Source: Raineyella sp. LH-20 (GTDB lineage Bacteria; Actinomycetota; Actinomycetes; Propionibacteriales; Propionibacteriaceae). Taken from it: 64,000 bases of DNA. This document shows positions 28,619 to 37,258 of the stretch, piece after piece. Both the position numbers and the translations under genes were made by a program. The DNA lies in the NCBI RefSeq assembly GCF_033110965.1, contig NZ_CP137003.1:1674001-1738000 (forward strand), given 5' to 3'. Numbering within the stretch: the stretch's first letter is position 1; each line of letters begins with the position of its first letter. The notes beneath the pieces are model-generated. The model searched no databases. It had not been told where the DNA came from and was given only the letters and a program-made list of their open reading frames with translations.

Positions 28619-29542
28619 TCAGAGGGTGACGTCGTCGACCTCGACATCGACGTTGGTGGAGTTGTCGGTGTTGACCGAGTTGTCCGTGTAGGAGTTGTCC
28701 TCCGGCTCGTACTGGAAGGAGTCCTCGACCTCGGTGGAGTTGTCCTGGAAGGAATCCTCCACCTCCACATCGGTCTCGGTGGTGGTCGAGTTGTCCGAGT
28801 TGTCGGAGTTGTCGGAGTTGTCCTGGAAGGAGTCCTCCACCTCGACGTCGACATCGGTGGAGTTGTCGGAGTTGTCCTGGAAGGAGTCCTCGATGTCCAC
28901 CTCGGTCGAGTTGTCCTGGAACGAGTCCTCGATGTCCACCTCGGTGGAGTTGTCGGAGAAGTCGTTGAACGACCCGTTGATCGAGTTGTCGGTGTTGTCC
29001 TGGAAGGAGTCCTCGATCTCGACGTCGATCTCGGTGTTGACCGAGTTGTCCGAGTTGTCGGTGGTCGACTGGTCGATCGACGCGAGGCCGGAGGCAGCCG
29101 CCGAATTGTCACCCGACACGATCTGGGCGTGGTTGTCGAACGACTGGGAGAAGTCACCCTCGGTCCAGATGTTCTGGTTCACCGAGAAGTCGGCGATGGT
29201 GTCGCGGTCGTCGACCTCGGTGTAGGAGTAGTTGTTCACGATCGAGTGCAGCTGCTGCACGGCGTGCGAGTGGTCGTCGTCGTGGTGGCCGTGGCCGCCC
29301 TCGTTCTTGGACCAGATGTCCTTGGCGCCGGTCTCGTACTCGCGGTCGAAGCTGGCGGCGACGCTCACCGGGGCGAAGTCGCGGATCACCGGGACGATGG
29401 CGTCCACGTCGGCGGAGCAGATGTCGCCGAAGCCGGCGGCGGCCAGGGTGCCCTCGGGGTCGGCCTCGAAGGCGGCGGCCTCCTGCGGGTTGCCCAGCAG
29501 GCCGAGGATGTAGTCCAGCAGTTCCTGGATGGTGGCGTTCAT
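28619..29542 (-). CDS. IniB-like protein with acidic Asn/Ser/Asp repeats
   Basis: A 307-residue protein. Residues 1-60 (ELLDYILGLLGNPQEAAAFE, DPEGTLAAAGFGDICSADV) match the IniB N-terminal domain. Where mycobacterial IniB is Gly/Ala-rich, the rest here is very acidic and rich in Asn and Ser: EDSFQ occurs six times, usually as (V/I)EDSFQDNS, with DNS and EVD spacers. A histidine cluster, HGHHDDDHSH, lies near residues 84-93. There is no signal peptide. GAAAGGAA precedes the ATG. It is the first gene of the leftward ini-like operon, with a 240-base gap before the IniA-like gene. Confidence 0.82.
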   Translation of the reverse strand: MNATIQELLDYILGLLGNPQEAAAFEADPEGTLAAAGFGDICSADVDAIVPVIRDFAPVSVAASFDREYETGAKDIWSKNEGGHGHHDDDHSHAVQQLHSIVNNYSYTEVDDRDTIADFSVNQNIWTEGDFSQSFDNHAQIVSGDNSAAASGLASIDQSTTDNSDNSVNTEIDVEIEDSFQDNTDNSINGSFNDFSDNSTEVDIEDSFQDNSTEVDIEDSFQDNSDNSTDVDVEVEDSFQDNSDNSDNSDNSTTTETDVEVEDSFQDNSTEVEDSFQYEPEDNSYTDNSVNTDNSTNVDVEVDDVTL

Positions 29543-29918
29543 GGCGGTTCCTTTCGGTCGGTCGCGATGTCGGTCGGGTCGCGTCGGTGGATGCCCGTTC
29601 GGTCGGTGCTCGTTCGGTCGGGCAGGTGATGCGGTTGGCTCGCGCCGGACCCCTCGCTGTCTGCCGGCTGCCTGCCGGCCACACGTCGACGCTATGGGCC
29701 GTCGCGGCGGTGGGGGAACGGGAGGAGTCCCCCTCCCGGCGGCCTGCTGGAGCGGGGACGGTCCGCAGTGCTGGCTGGGGGGTTGCGGGGTTCACTAGGG
29801 GATTCGAGGGGGGTTCGGGAAGCCCGGTGATCGGCGTCCGAGGGTTCCCCGGGCGGACTCGGTGACGTACGCTCATGGTCGGGCCATCGCGTAAGGGCTC
29901 TGCTCGGGGGGGCAAACA
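29543..29918. promoter_or_regulatory. Divergent control region of the ini-like and hsp70-like operons
   Basis: These 376 bases separate two divergent start codons and hold no gene. Near the IniB-like gene TTCGGTCGG-type repeats are frequent (29556-29625). I see no unambiguous -10/-35 pair. As the two operons flank it, this is the place to expect the operator of the LuxR-type regulator encoded at 32000. Confidence 0.55.
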
Positions 29919-31994
29919 ATGACGTTTCGATACAGCCAGCCGTACGGTGTCGTCGTAGAGATCGGCTCGTCCGGCGCTTGGCTCGCGGAGAGAGGTCCGG
30001 GACCGGATGGGGCGCCGCCACGTGCGGTCGAACTCGAGCCGGTGGCGTACGGTCCGGACGACGAGTTCCTGATCGGCCCGGCTGCCCGGGAACAGGGCAT
30101 CCAGGATCCGACCACCTGCATCGCGTCCTATCTGTCGCGGATCGGCGACGATCTGCCGCTGCTGCTCGCCGGTCGTGCCACCGCGCCCGAGGACCTGCTG
30201 GCCCTCGTGCTGTGCCGCCGGATCGACGAGGTGACGGAGTGCCACGGTGGTGCCTCGGCGGAGGAGATCGTGGTGGTGCTGCCGGCCGAGTGGGGCCCGC
30301 ACCGCCGGTCGCTCGTCCGCGACGCCTTGGCGCGCCAGCAGGTCACGCCGTTGCGGCTGGCCGCGGCGCCGATCGCCGCGCTGCTCGATCCGCGGCTGGA
30401 CCTGCCGACGGACACGCGTACGGCCTTGGTGGTGGACGGCGGTGACCGTCGGATCAGTGCCACCGTGGTGCACCGAGTCCTGACTGAGGACATCGCTGCG
30501 GCGTCCGGATCGGCCGGGACTCCGGAGCTTCCTGACGCCGACCGGCAGGAGATCTGGGGATGGCGGGTCCAGGAGGCCACCGGGGAGGAGTTCGGCGGGC
30601 GGGACATCGACGATGCGCTGCTCGGCTTCGTCCAGGAGAGGCTCGGTGCCGCGCCGTTGCCTGCCGACGGTGCCGCCCTGCGCCGGGCCTGCCGGACGGC
30701 GCGCGAGGAGCTTTCCGTCGCGCCCGCGGTGATGCTGACCCCACCGGGGCGGAGTGAGCCGCTGCGGCTGGTCCGTGCCGAGCTGGATCTGCTGGTCGGT
30801 GGCCTGTTGCGTACGGCGATCTCGGCCCTGCTGCTCCGGCTGGACGTACGCCCCGCGGGCGGGGGCCCTGGCACCGGTGACCACGTCCCCGGCGCCGCCG
30901 TCGCCGCGGCCGCGGCCGATGGTGCGGCGGTGGACGGCGGTGTGGCCGTCGACGCCGTCGTCCTGTGCGGTGGCCTGGCGCAGATGCCGCTGCTGGTGGA
31001 GATGGTCTCCGAGCTGACGGGTCGGCCTGTGCTGGTCGCGACCGAGGCGAGCCAGGCGGCGATCCGCGGTGCCGCCCTCGCGAGCACCGTCGTCCCCGCC
31101 GAGGGGGACACATCGTCGGTGACGACGTTCGTGATGGTGCCCGACACGCCGGATGGCGTCGGCATCAACGGCATGTCCGAGGGTCCGGGCCGCTCCGACG
31201 AGGCGACCGCCATGGGGGACATCGCCATGGGGGACACGGCGTCGCCGGCTGCGGTGGGACCGCGCCGTCGCCGACGCTCGTTGGGGCGTTACAGCGGGCT
31301 GGCCGCCGGTGTCGCCGTGGTGGCGCTGGCTGTCAGTGCGCCTCTGTCGCTGCCCGGACTGGCCGGCGGGCTCGCTGACCTGATCGCCGGCAACCCTGCT
31401 GGCACAGCCGATGCGGCCGAGTCCCGGTCCGCCCCCGCCGGCGGTCTGCTGGGGTCGTTGGTCGCTGAGGCCGACCCGGGGGCGCCGCGTGGTCCGCTGG
31501 AGACTCTCGCCGACCTGCTGATCCCCGACGCGGTGGCAGCCACACTGGCCAAGGACCCTGCCGCGGACCCGACCCAGACCCCCAGCCCGCTGCGGAGCCT
31601 CGCCGAGCGGCTGTTGCCGGGCGCAGACCCGACGACCCAGGATCCCGGCTCGCCCGCCTCGACAGGCGACGGGAACGGGACCCCGTCGGGTCCGGGGACC
31701 CCCGCCAGTGCCGAGCCGACCACCCCGCCGACGGAGACCCCGTCGTCCCCCAGCAGTGGTGGTGGCACCACGCCCACCCAGCAACCGGAGCCGACCGATC
31801 CGGCCCCGGGGACCGGCGGTGGGCCCTCCACGGCGCCGAGCGATCCGGCGCCGACGACCGATCCCGCGCTGCCGTCCTCGGATCCTGCTCCTTCGGGCCC
31901 TGTCCCCGACCCCGCCCCGCCCGCACCGACCTCCGACCCGGTGCCGCAGAGCGTTGCCCCGTCCAGTGTCCAGTCGAGCGCGACCGAGGTCTGA
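29919..31994 (+). CDS. Hsp70-family protein with membrane anchor and Pro/Thr/Ser tail
   Basis: A 691-residue protein. The N-terminal 380 residues resemble the actin-like ATPase of Hsp70: VVVEIGSSGAWLAE as phosphate 1, LVVDGGDRRISATVVHRV as phosphate 2, VVLCGGLAQMPLLVEMV as the adenosine motif. There is no substrate-binding domain. One transmembrane segment lies near residues 455-480, followed by a tail rich in Pro, Thr and Ser that would be outside the cell. Such truncated Hsp70-like proteins accompany iniBAC-like genes in other actinobacteria, as far as I recall. A GGGGGGG ribosome site precedes the ATG; the regulator gene follows at once. Confidence 0.82.
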   Translation: MTFRYSQPYGVVVEIGSSGAWLAERGPGPDGAPPRAVELEPVAYGPDDEFLIGPAAREQGIQDPTTCIASYLSRIGDDLPLLLAGRATAPEDLLALVLCRRIDEVTECHGGASAEEIVVVLPAEWGPHRRSLVRDALARQQVTPLRLAAAPIAALLDPRLDLPTDTRTALVVDGGDRRISATVVHRVLTEDIAAASGSAGTPELPDADRQEIWGWRVQEATGEEFGGRDIDDALLGFVQERLGAAPLPADGAALRRACRTAREELSVAPAVMLTPPGRSEPLRLVRAELDLLVGGLLRTAISALLLRLDVRPAGGGPGTGDHVPGAAVAAAAADGAAVDGGVAVDAVVLCGGLAQMPLLVEMVSELTGRPVLVATEASQAAIRGAALASTVVPAEGDTSSVTTFVMVPDTPDGVGINGMSEGPGRSDEATAMGDIAMGDTASPAAVGPRRRRRSLGRYSGLAAGVAVVALAVSAPLSLPGLAGGLADLIAGNPAGTADAAESRSAPAGGLLGSLVAEADPGAPRGPLETLADLLIPDAVAATLAKDPAADPTQTPSPLRSLAERLLPGADPTTQDPGSPASTGDGNGTPSGPGTPASAEPTTPPTETPSSPSSGGGTTPTQQPEPTDPAPGTGGGPSTAPSDPAPTTDPALPSSDPAPSGPVPDPAPPAPTSDPVPQSVAPSSVQSSATEV

Positions 31995-31999
31995 GGGAG

Positions 32000-33997
32000 G
32001 TGGACCACAGCCGTGCGGTGTCCACTGGAGCAGATGTCGATGTCGATGTCGACGTCGACCTCGACGTGCACGTCGCCCGCTTCCGCGGCCTGTCCGAGCC
32101 GGCGCGTGCGTTGGTCGAGGAACTGGCCGCCGGCTTCGGTCTGGATGATTGCCCGACGGCCGGCCGGAGTTCTGCGGAACAGTACGACGACCTGCTTGCC
32201 GAGGTGGAGTCCGCCGGCCTGTTGACCGGTGCGGGGGACCTTCCCCCGGCGGTGGCCCGCAGCGTGATCGAAGAGTTGCCGTTGCACCGCCGGCGCCGGC
32301 TGCAGCGGAAGGTGCTCGAGGCACTGCCGGAGGACCCGACCGCCGACCCGCCACGGCTCGCCCGTGTGGCAGCCACGGGCGTCCAGGACCCGAAGCTCGT
32401 CACGGCGCTCATCGCGTTCGGCGACGATCAGGTGACCGACGATCCCGAGGCGGCCCTGGAGTGGTACGACCTGGCCGAGGGGGCCGGGGCGACGGCCGAG
32501 ATCCTGCTCGCCCGACGGGCGGAGGCGGCTGTCCGCACCGGTGATCTGGCCGGTGCCGCCGGACTGGTCGATGCCGCTCTCGCTCTGCCCGAGCCGCCCG
32601 AACCGCGGCGTACGGCCGGCGTCGCCCTGGCGGTGCTCGGCCAGTCCGGGATCGGCCCGCTCGCCGGCGAGGTGGTGGGCCTGTTGGGGCCCCGGCCGAG
32701 CGGGAGTGACACCGCCTGCGGCGCCGCCGTGCTGATCGGCCGCGGGCACCGGGACGGTGCCGAGCAGTTGGTGGTCGCCAACAGCCAGAGCGCATCCCGC
32801 CCGACCGTACGGGAAGCGGCGCTCGCCTTGGTCGTGAACGGGCTGGCCGCCTCGATCGGGGACTCGCCGGCCGACGCATTGCCTTTCCTGGTGCGGGCGG
32901 CACAGACCATGCCCGCAGGCGGCGACGACGCCCTGCTTCCTGCGCATCCGGCGATGCTGGCGGCACTGGCCGCCCTGCACACCGGTGAACTCGGCGTCGC
33001 CGAGTCGGTGCTCGACGGGGCAGTGGACGCCGTCGACGAGGACTCACGGTGGAGCCGTCCGCTGATCCAGCTGTCCGCCTGGGCCCGGATGGTGCTCGGC
33101 GATGTCGCCGGCGCCACCGACCTGCGGCGCCGGGCCGCAGCCGGGTCCTGGCCGATGACCTCCCGGGACGCCTTCTGGGACCTGGCGCTCGGTGTCGGGC
33201 TGGCCCGCCGGGGCGACGACACTCGTGGCCTCGCGGAGGAGTGGCGCCGGGCGGGAGCGCGGCTGATCGGCCACCCGGTGGACCTCTATGACCTGCTGCC
33301 GCTCGGCGAGTTGCACGTCGCCGCGGTTCGGGTGCATGACCCGGCCAAGGTCGCCCCGCATCTGAGGATGGCCTGGGCGCTCCTGGAGAGGCTCGACTCT
33401 CCGCCCTTGTGGGCCACCGCGCTGCACTGGGACGTCATCCAGGGGGCGATTCTGGCCAATCAACCACGCGATATCGCGCCGCACGCGCAGGCCCTGGTCC
33501 GCAGCTCCGCCCGCCTGCCGTACGCGGCCATCCTGGCGGAGGCCGGCCGGGTGTGGATGCAGGTGATGGCGCAGCGGTTCGTGGTGGGTGAGGTCGTCCA
33601 GGCGGTGCATCGGCTCCGCGACGCCGGGCAGGTGTGGGACGCCTGCCGGCTCGCCGGGCATGCCGCCGCCCGGGCTGACGACCGCAAGGACACCGCCCGG
33701 CTGCTGGAGTGTGCCCGCGAGTTGATGCCCGGCACGGCGGACGATCCCGAACCGTCCGCGCGCGTCGTGGAGTTGTCCACCGGTCGGGTGCACTTGAGTG
33801 GCCGTGAACGTCAGGTCGCCCGGCTCGTCGTCGCCGGCAATACGTACCGGGAGGTGGGGGCCCGGCTGTTCCTGTCGGAACGTACGGTCGAACACCACAT
33901 CGCCCGGATCCGACAGCGCCTCGGTGTCAACAGTCGGGCTGAGCTGCTCGACCACTTGCGGATCGCTCTGGACCAACTGGCCGAGGAAGATCGCTGA
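32000..33997 (+). CDS. Large LuxR-type transcriptional regulator, IniR-like in context
   Basis: A protein of about 665 residues ending in a LuxR/GerE helix-turn-helix: LSGRERQVARLVVAGNTYRE, then LFLSERTVEHHIARIRQRLG (about 595-650). The long middle part is rich in Ala and Leu helices with TPR-like spacing and has no P-loop. A DVDVDVDVDLDV repeat lies near the N-terminus. In M. tuberculosis the iniBAC operon is controlled by IniR, a large regulator with a LuxR-type C-terminus, so the same role is likely here. The start is uncertain: GTG at 32000 overlaps the ribosome site, and GTG at 32018 is an alternative. Confidence 0.82.
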   Translation: MDHSRAVSTGADVDVDVDVDLDVHVARFRGLSEPARALVEELAAGFGLDDCPTAGRSSAEQYDDLLAEVESAGLLTGAGDLPPAVARSVIEELPLHRRRRLQRKVLEALPEDPTADPPRLARVAATGVQDPKLVTALIAFGDDQVTDDPEAALEWYDLAEGAGATAEILLARRAEAAVRTGDLAGAAGLVDAALALPEPPEPRRTAGVALAVLGQSGIGPLAGEVVGLLGPRPSGSDTACGAAVLIGRGHRDGAEQLVVANSQSASRPTVREAALALVVNGLAASIGDSPADALPFLVRAAQTMPAGGDDALLPAHPAMLAALAALHTGELGVAESVLDGAVDAVDEDSRWSRPLIQLSAWARMVLGDVAGATDLRRRAAAGSWPMTSRDAFWDLALGVGLARRGDDTRGLAEEWRRAGARLIGHPVDLYDLLPLGELHVAAVRVHDPAKVAPHLRMAWALLERLDSPPLWATALHWDVIQGAILANQPRDIAPHAQALVRSSARLPYAAILAEAGRVWMQVMAQRFVVGEVVQAVHRLRDAGQVWDACRLAGHAAARADDRKDTARLLECARELMPGTADDPEPSARVVELSTGRVHLSGRERQVARLVVAGNTYREVGARLFLSERTVEHHIARIRQRLGVNSRAELLDHLRIALDQLAEEDR

Positions 33998-34077
33998 GAC
34001 GTCCGGCGCCGTCCGGATCAGCTCGTTGCCCCGCCGTGCCTGTCCTCGACAGAGCGAGAACCCTTGGCGTGCCCGGG

Positions 34078-34674
34078 TCAGTAGTCCACCGGGGTGGAGA
34101 CCGGCGGCGGCGTGGTGCCCGGTGCGACCAGCGGCCAGGTCAACCGGGTCAGCATGTCGTCCGGATCACCCTCGGGCGTCGGCATGGTGAGGTAGGTCTC
34201 CCACATGATCAGGGCGGCGGTGTGGCCCTCCTCCCGCATCCAGTCCTCGAGCCGCTGGTAGCTGCGAGCGAGGTTGTCGTACGACCCCTGGTGGATCATC
34301 TCGGCCACCGGGCCGGCCGGCAGTTCCGCGGGACGTACGTCGTCGCCCTCCGGAACGATGGCGCGGCCGACCGGGAAGCCGGCGGCGACGTCGACCGTTT
34401 CGCCCGGCTGACCGTAGTAGACGCCGACCGGCGGTCCGACCGGGAACGATCCCTGCTTCTGAAGAGTGGCGAGGACGGTACGGAAGGCCCGGTCGTAGAA
34501 CGACGGCAACTCCTCCATGCCGACGATCTCGCGGACCACTGCCAGGGTGACCGGCCGCGCGTCGCTGAGGTGCGGTTCGAAGCTCTCGGCGGCCGGCGCC
34601 GGAGGGGGCGTCGGTGCGCCGCCCGGGTCGGGCCGGCGGGCGGGATCCGGCTGGGCGGTGGGATCGGTGGTCAT
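34078..34674 (-). CDS. GyrI-like/effector-binding domain protein
   Basis: A 198-residue protein. After a Pro-rich disordered leader (1-30) comes an AraC effector-binding (GyrI-like) fold: VTLAVVREIVGMEELPSFYD, a helix, GPPVGVYYGQPGETVDVAAG, and late strands TAALIMWETYLTMP. The conserved Tyr and Glu pattern of ligand-binding members is present. No DNA-binding domain is attached, so it may act as a sensor or hydrolase-like protein. The ATG at 34674 is chosen because the family domain starts soon after. Confidence 0.78.
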   Translation of the reverse strand: MTTDPTAQPDPARRPDPGGAPTPPPAPAAESFEPHLSDARPVTLAVVREIVGMEELPSFYDRAFRTVLATLQKQGSFPVGPPVGVYYGQPGETVDVAAGFPVGRAIVPEGDDVRPAELPAGPVAEMIHQGSYDNLARSYQRLEDWMREEGHTAALIMWETYLTMPTPEGDPDDMLTRLTWPLVAPGTTPPPVSTPVDY

Positions 34675-34848
34675 CGGAGTGCCTGCCTCTCGTACGACAG
34701 AGATCTGGTCTCGGAGATCGGGTCCTTCTGACAGTCTGGTCCGATGCCGACCGGTTGGCCAGAGGCTCCGGATGCCGCGTGACGCGGACAGGTCCCGTTC
34801 GTACGACGACTCGCTGTCCGCCCCAGGATCCGTCCTCACCGGGCGCCG

Positions 34849-36096
34849 CTACGCGGGCTGCTGCCAGAGTCGACGTCCGGCGTCGTCGGTGATCGTGACG
34901 GCCGGCGCACCCCCGAGGTCGACGACGATGTCGAGGAACGCTCCGCCGTCCCGCGCCCGGGTGCGGTAGGCGTACCGCGTGTTGGTCAGGCTGACCCGTT
35001 CCGTGGCGGCGGCGGTGAGCCAGGGGTGGCGCCGTCGCAGGCCGATGAGGTCCTGGTGGGCGCGCAGGACCGGCTGTCCCCACGGCGCGAGCTGGTCCGG
35101 GGTCTCGGGGAATGCCGGCCGGATCGCGTCGTCGCCGCCGAGACGATCCTCCTTGACGCCGGTGAAGGCCTGCTCGTCGCCGGCGTAGATCGACGGGATG
35201 CCGCCGACCGTCATCAGGATCGCCAGCGCGGCGACCGCTCCCTGGGCGCCGACCGCCGTCGCGATGCGGGTGACGTCATGGTTGCCGACGAAGGTGTTCG
35301 GGACGAAGTGCTCCAGGAAGCCGTTGTGTCGCCGCAGCGCCCAGTCGAGTTCGAAGAGGTTGCGGTCGGCCAGGCTGGACCGGATCGCTTTCCACAGCTC
35401 GTACTGCGTCAATGAGTCGATCGTCGAGGTGGCGGCGAAGCCGGGGTAGTCGCCGTGGATCACCTCGCCGAGGAACCACGCCTCCGGATGTCGTGCGCGG
35501 ACCCGCGGGAGGACCTCGCCCCAGAACGTCGGGGCGACCGCATAGGCGGCGTCGAGACGCCAGCCGTCGATGCCACGGTCGAGCCAGTGCTCCATCACCT
35601 GCACGGCGTAGGCCACGGTCTGCGGGTCGGCGTGGTCGAGCCGGGCCAGGCCGGGATGTCCCTCGAACGTCCGCGGCGCGGGGCCGCCCGGCGCGTGCCA
35701 GTCGATGTCGAACAGGCCGGCCCGCTCGCTGCCCGGCCCCTCACGCAGCACCTGTTGCAGTGCTGGGTGGTCGACCCCGACATGGCTGAACACTCCGTCC
35801 AGGACCAGCCGTAGCCCGCGGGCCCGACATCCGGCGACCAGGGCGTCGAACTCCGCGTCGCCACCGAGGCGCGGGTCGATCCGGAACTGGTCGAGGCTGT
35901 CGTAGCCGTGCGAACGGGAGGCGAAGATCGGCCCCAGCAGCAGGCCCGAGGCTCCCAGCTGGATCGCATAGTCCAGCCATCCCGTCAGTCGGCCCAACCG
36001 CGGCGTCGGCGAGGCATCGGCCTGCCGGATCGGAGCGCCGCAGAAGCCCAACGGGTACACGTGCCACCAGATCGCACAGTCTGGCCAGTTCATCAC
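34849..36096 (-). CDS. GH13 alpha-amylase-family glycosidase
   Basis: A 415-residue GH13 enzyme with all four motifs: region I LDGVFSHVG (99-107), region II GWRLDAAY with nucleophile Asp182, region III FLGEV with acid Glu211, and region IV FVGNHD with Asp274. The short length and lack of a signal peptide suggest a cytoplasmic enzyme acting on small alpha-glucans or oligosaccharides. An AGGAGG site lies five bases before the first of two ATGs. A TetR gene lies divergently next to it and may control it. Confidence 0.92.
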   Translation of the reverse strand: MMNWPDCAIWWHVYPLGFCGAPIRQADASPTPRLGRLTGWLDYAIQLGASGLLLGPIFASRSHGYDSLDQFRIDPRLGGDAEFDALVAGCRARGLRLVLDGVFSHVGVDHPALQQVLREGPGSERAGLFDIDWHAPGGPAPRTFEGHPGLARLDHADPQTVAYAVQVMEHWLDRGIDGWRLDAAYAVAPTFWGEVLPRVRARHPEAWFLGEVIHGDYPGFAATSTIDSLTQYELWKAIRSSLADRNLFELDWALRRHNGFLEHFVPNTFVGNHDVTRIATAVGAQGAVAALAILMTVGGIPSIYAGDEQAFTGVKEDRLGGDDAIRPAFPETPDQLAPWGQPVLRAHQDLIGLRRRHPWLTAAATERVSLTNTRYAYRTRARDGGAFLDIVVDLGGAPAVTITDDAGRRLWQQPA

Positions 36097-36102
36097 GACC
36101 TC

Positions 36103-36146
36103 CTACTGAATCGCACTCACTAACGTTGATGAGGCTAGTTCAGTAG
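36103..36146. promoter_or_regulatory. Inverted repeat between the GH13 and TetR genes
   Basis: CTACTGAA (36103-36110) and TTCAGTAG (36139-36146) form perfect 8-base arms around 28 bases, next to the GH13 ribosome site. This could be a pair of half-sites for the TetR regulator. Confidence 0.4.
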
Positions 36147-36307
36147 TGCTGTCAGGGCAAAGTGAACGCGTGCGAGAGGTCCGTGACGAGGTGGACCGTG
36201 TGCGGTGGACCGTGCGCAAGGGGTCTGTGGCCAGGCGGACCGGACGAGGCGGGCGGGCAGCGTGGGCCTGGCGAAGTGGACCGTGTGGCGTGAAACGGGG
36301 AACTACG

Positions 36308-36928
36308 ATGACCGACGTGCCGCGTACCGACCGCCAACCCCGCCGACGCCTGGATCCGGACGCGCGCCGGTCGGCGATCCTGGATGCGGCCGCCGCGACC
36401 TTTGCCGAACACCCGTACGGTGAGGTGACCATGTCGGCGATCTCCTCTCGGGCCGGCGCCTCGGATGCCCTGCTGTATCGCTACTTCGGTGGCAAGGAGG
36501 ACCTCTACGCCGAGGTCGTACGCCTGGCGATCCGCGACCTGGGGGAGCGCCAGACGGCCGCCTTGCAGGCGTTGCCCGCGGGGGTGTCGGTGCGTGATCG
36601 GCTGCGCGAGGCCGTGCTGGTCTATCTCGACCACATCGCCGACCATCCGGCCGCCTGGGCGATGCCGTTGCGTACGCCCGGGGCCGAACCGTCGGCGGTG
36701 GCGCAGCTCCGGGTCGAGGCCCGTCGTCGGTACGTCGAACGGTTGCGTACGTTGCTGTCGCCGAGCGCCGAACTGCGCCACGAGTACGCACTGTGGGGCT
36801 ACTACGGCTTCCTGGATGCCGCCTGCCTGCTCTGGGTCGAGCACGGCTGCCCGGAGGGCGAGCGGTGGGCCCTGGTCGACGCGGCCCTCGGAGCACTCGA
36901 GGGTGCCCTCGGCGACTGGGCCGCCTAG
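36308..36928 (+). CDS. TetR-family transcriptional regulator
   Basis: A 206-residue TetR protein. The DNA-binding domain shows the usual pattern: ARRSAILDAAAATFAE, MSAISSRAGASDALLYRYFGGKEDLY. The C-terminal domain is helical and probably binds a ligand. It is divergent from the GH13 gene. The ATG at 36308 lies inside TACGAT (36304-36309), which would be a good -10 box for a leaderless mRNA starting at GTG 36317 (seven bases further), so the true start may be nine bases downstream. Confidence 0.9.
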   Translation: MTDVPRTDRQPRRRLDPDARRSAILDAAAATFAEHPYGEVTMSAISSRAGASDALLYRYFGGKEDLYAEVVRLAIRDLGERQTAALQALPAGVSVRDRLREAVLVYLDHIADHPAAWAMPLRTPGAEPSAVAQLRVEARRRYVERLRTLLSPSAELRHEYALWGYYGFLDAACLLWVEHGCPEGERWALVDAALGALEGALGDWAA

Positions 36929-37258
36929 TCCGTCCCGTGTCGTTCATGTCCTCCCGGAATGTCGGGTGACTCGATGCTGCAGGGGGATCAGATCGGTGAC
37001 TCGATGCTGCAGGGGGATCAGATCGGTGACTCGATGCTGCAGGGTGATCAGGTCGGTTGCCTGATGCTGCCGGGGGCAGGAATGTGCCAAGGCCAGCCTT
37101 GCCTCGTTCTGGATGCCGGAACGGACGCCGATCATGACGGGGGTGGTGTGCGGCCCGACGTCACCGTATGCTATGTGACCACCGTCACGAACGTGACGTG
37201 GGTCTCGAGAGGACGCGGTATCCTCGCCGTCACTCTGTGGGAGGAAGGAAAACACTCC
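36929..37258 (+). promoter_or_regulatory. Region upstream of the CitE-like gene with 30-bp repeats, CRP/GlxR-type site and promoter
   Basis: Three tandem 30-base units (36965-36994, 36995-37024, 37025-37054), each containing GGTGACTCGATGCTGCAGGG, are followed by a degenerate fourth. Further on, TGTGA-CCACCG-TCACG (37174-37189) matches the CRP/GlxR consensus TGTGA-N6-TCACA in nine of ten bases and overlaps a palindrome, GTCACGAACGTGAC (37184-37197). TATCCT (37219-37224) is a likely -10 box, placing the CRP-type site about 50 bases before transcription starts. cAMP-dependent control is inferred. Confidence 0.65.

Noticed and set aside
29154-32354. A minus-strand frame of 1066 codons across the hsp70-like gene
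   Set aside because: It is a high-GC shadow, Arg/Gly-rich without domains, and crosses the divergent promoter region.
36959-37258. Possible N-terminal extension of the CitE-like protein with GDSMLQGDQI repeats
   Set aside because: The repeats lie upstream of the promoter and CRP-type site; a strong ribosome site marks the start at 37259.
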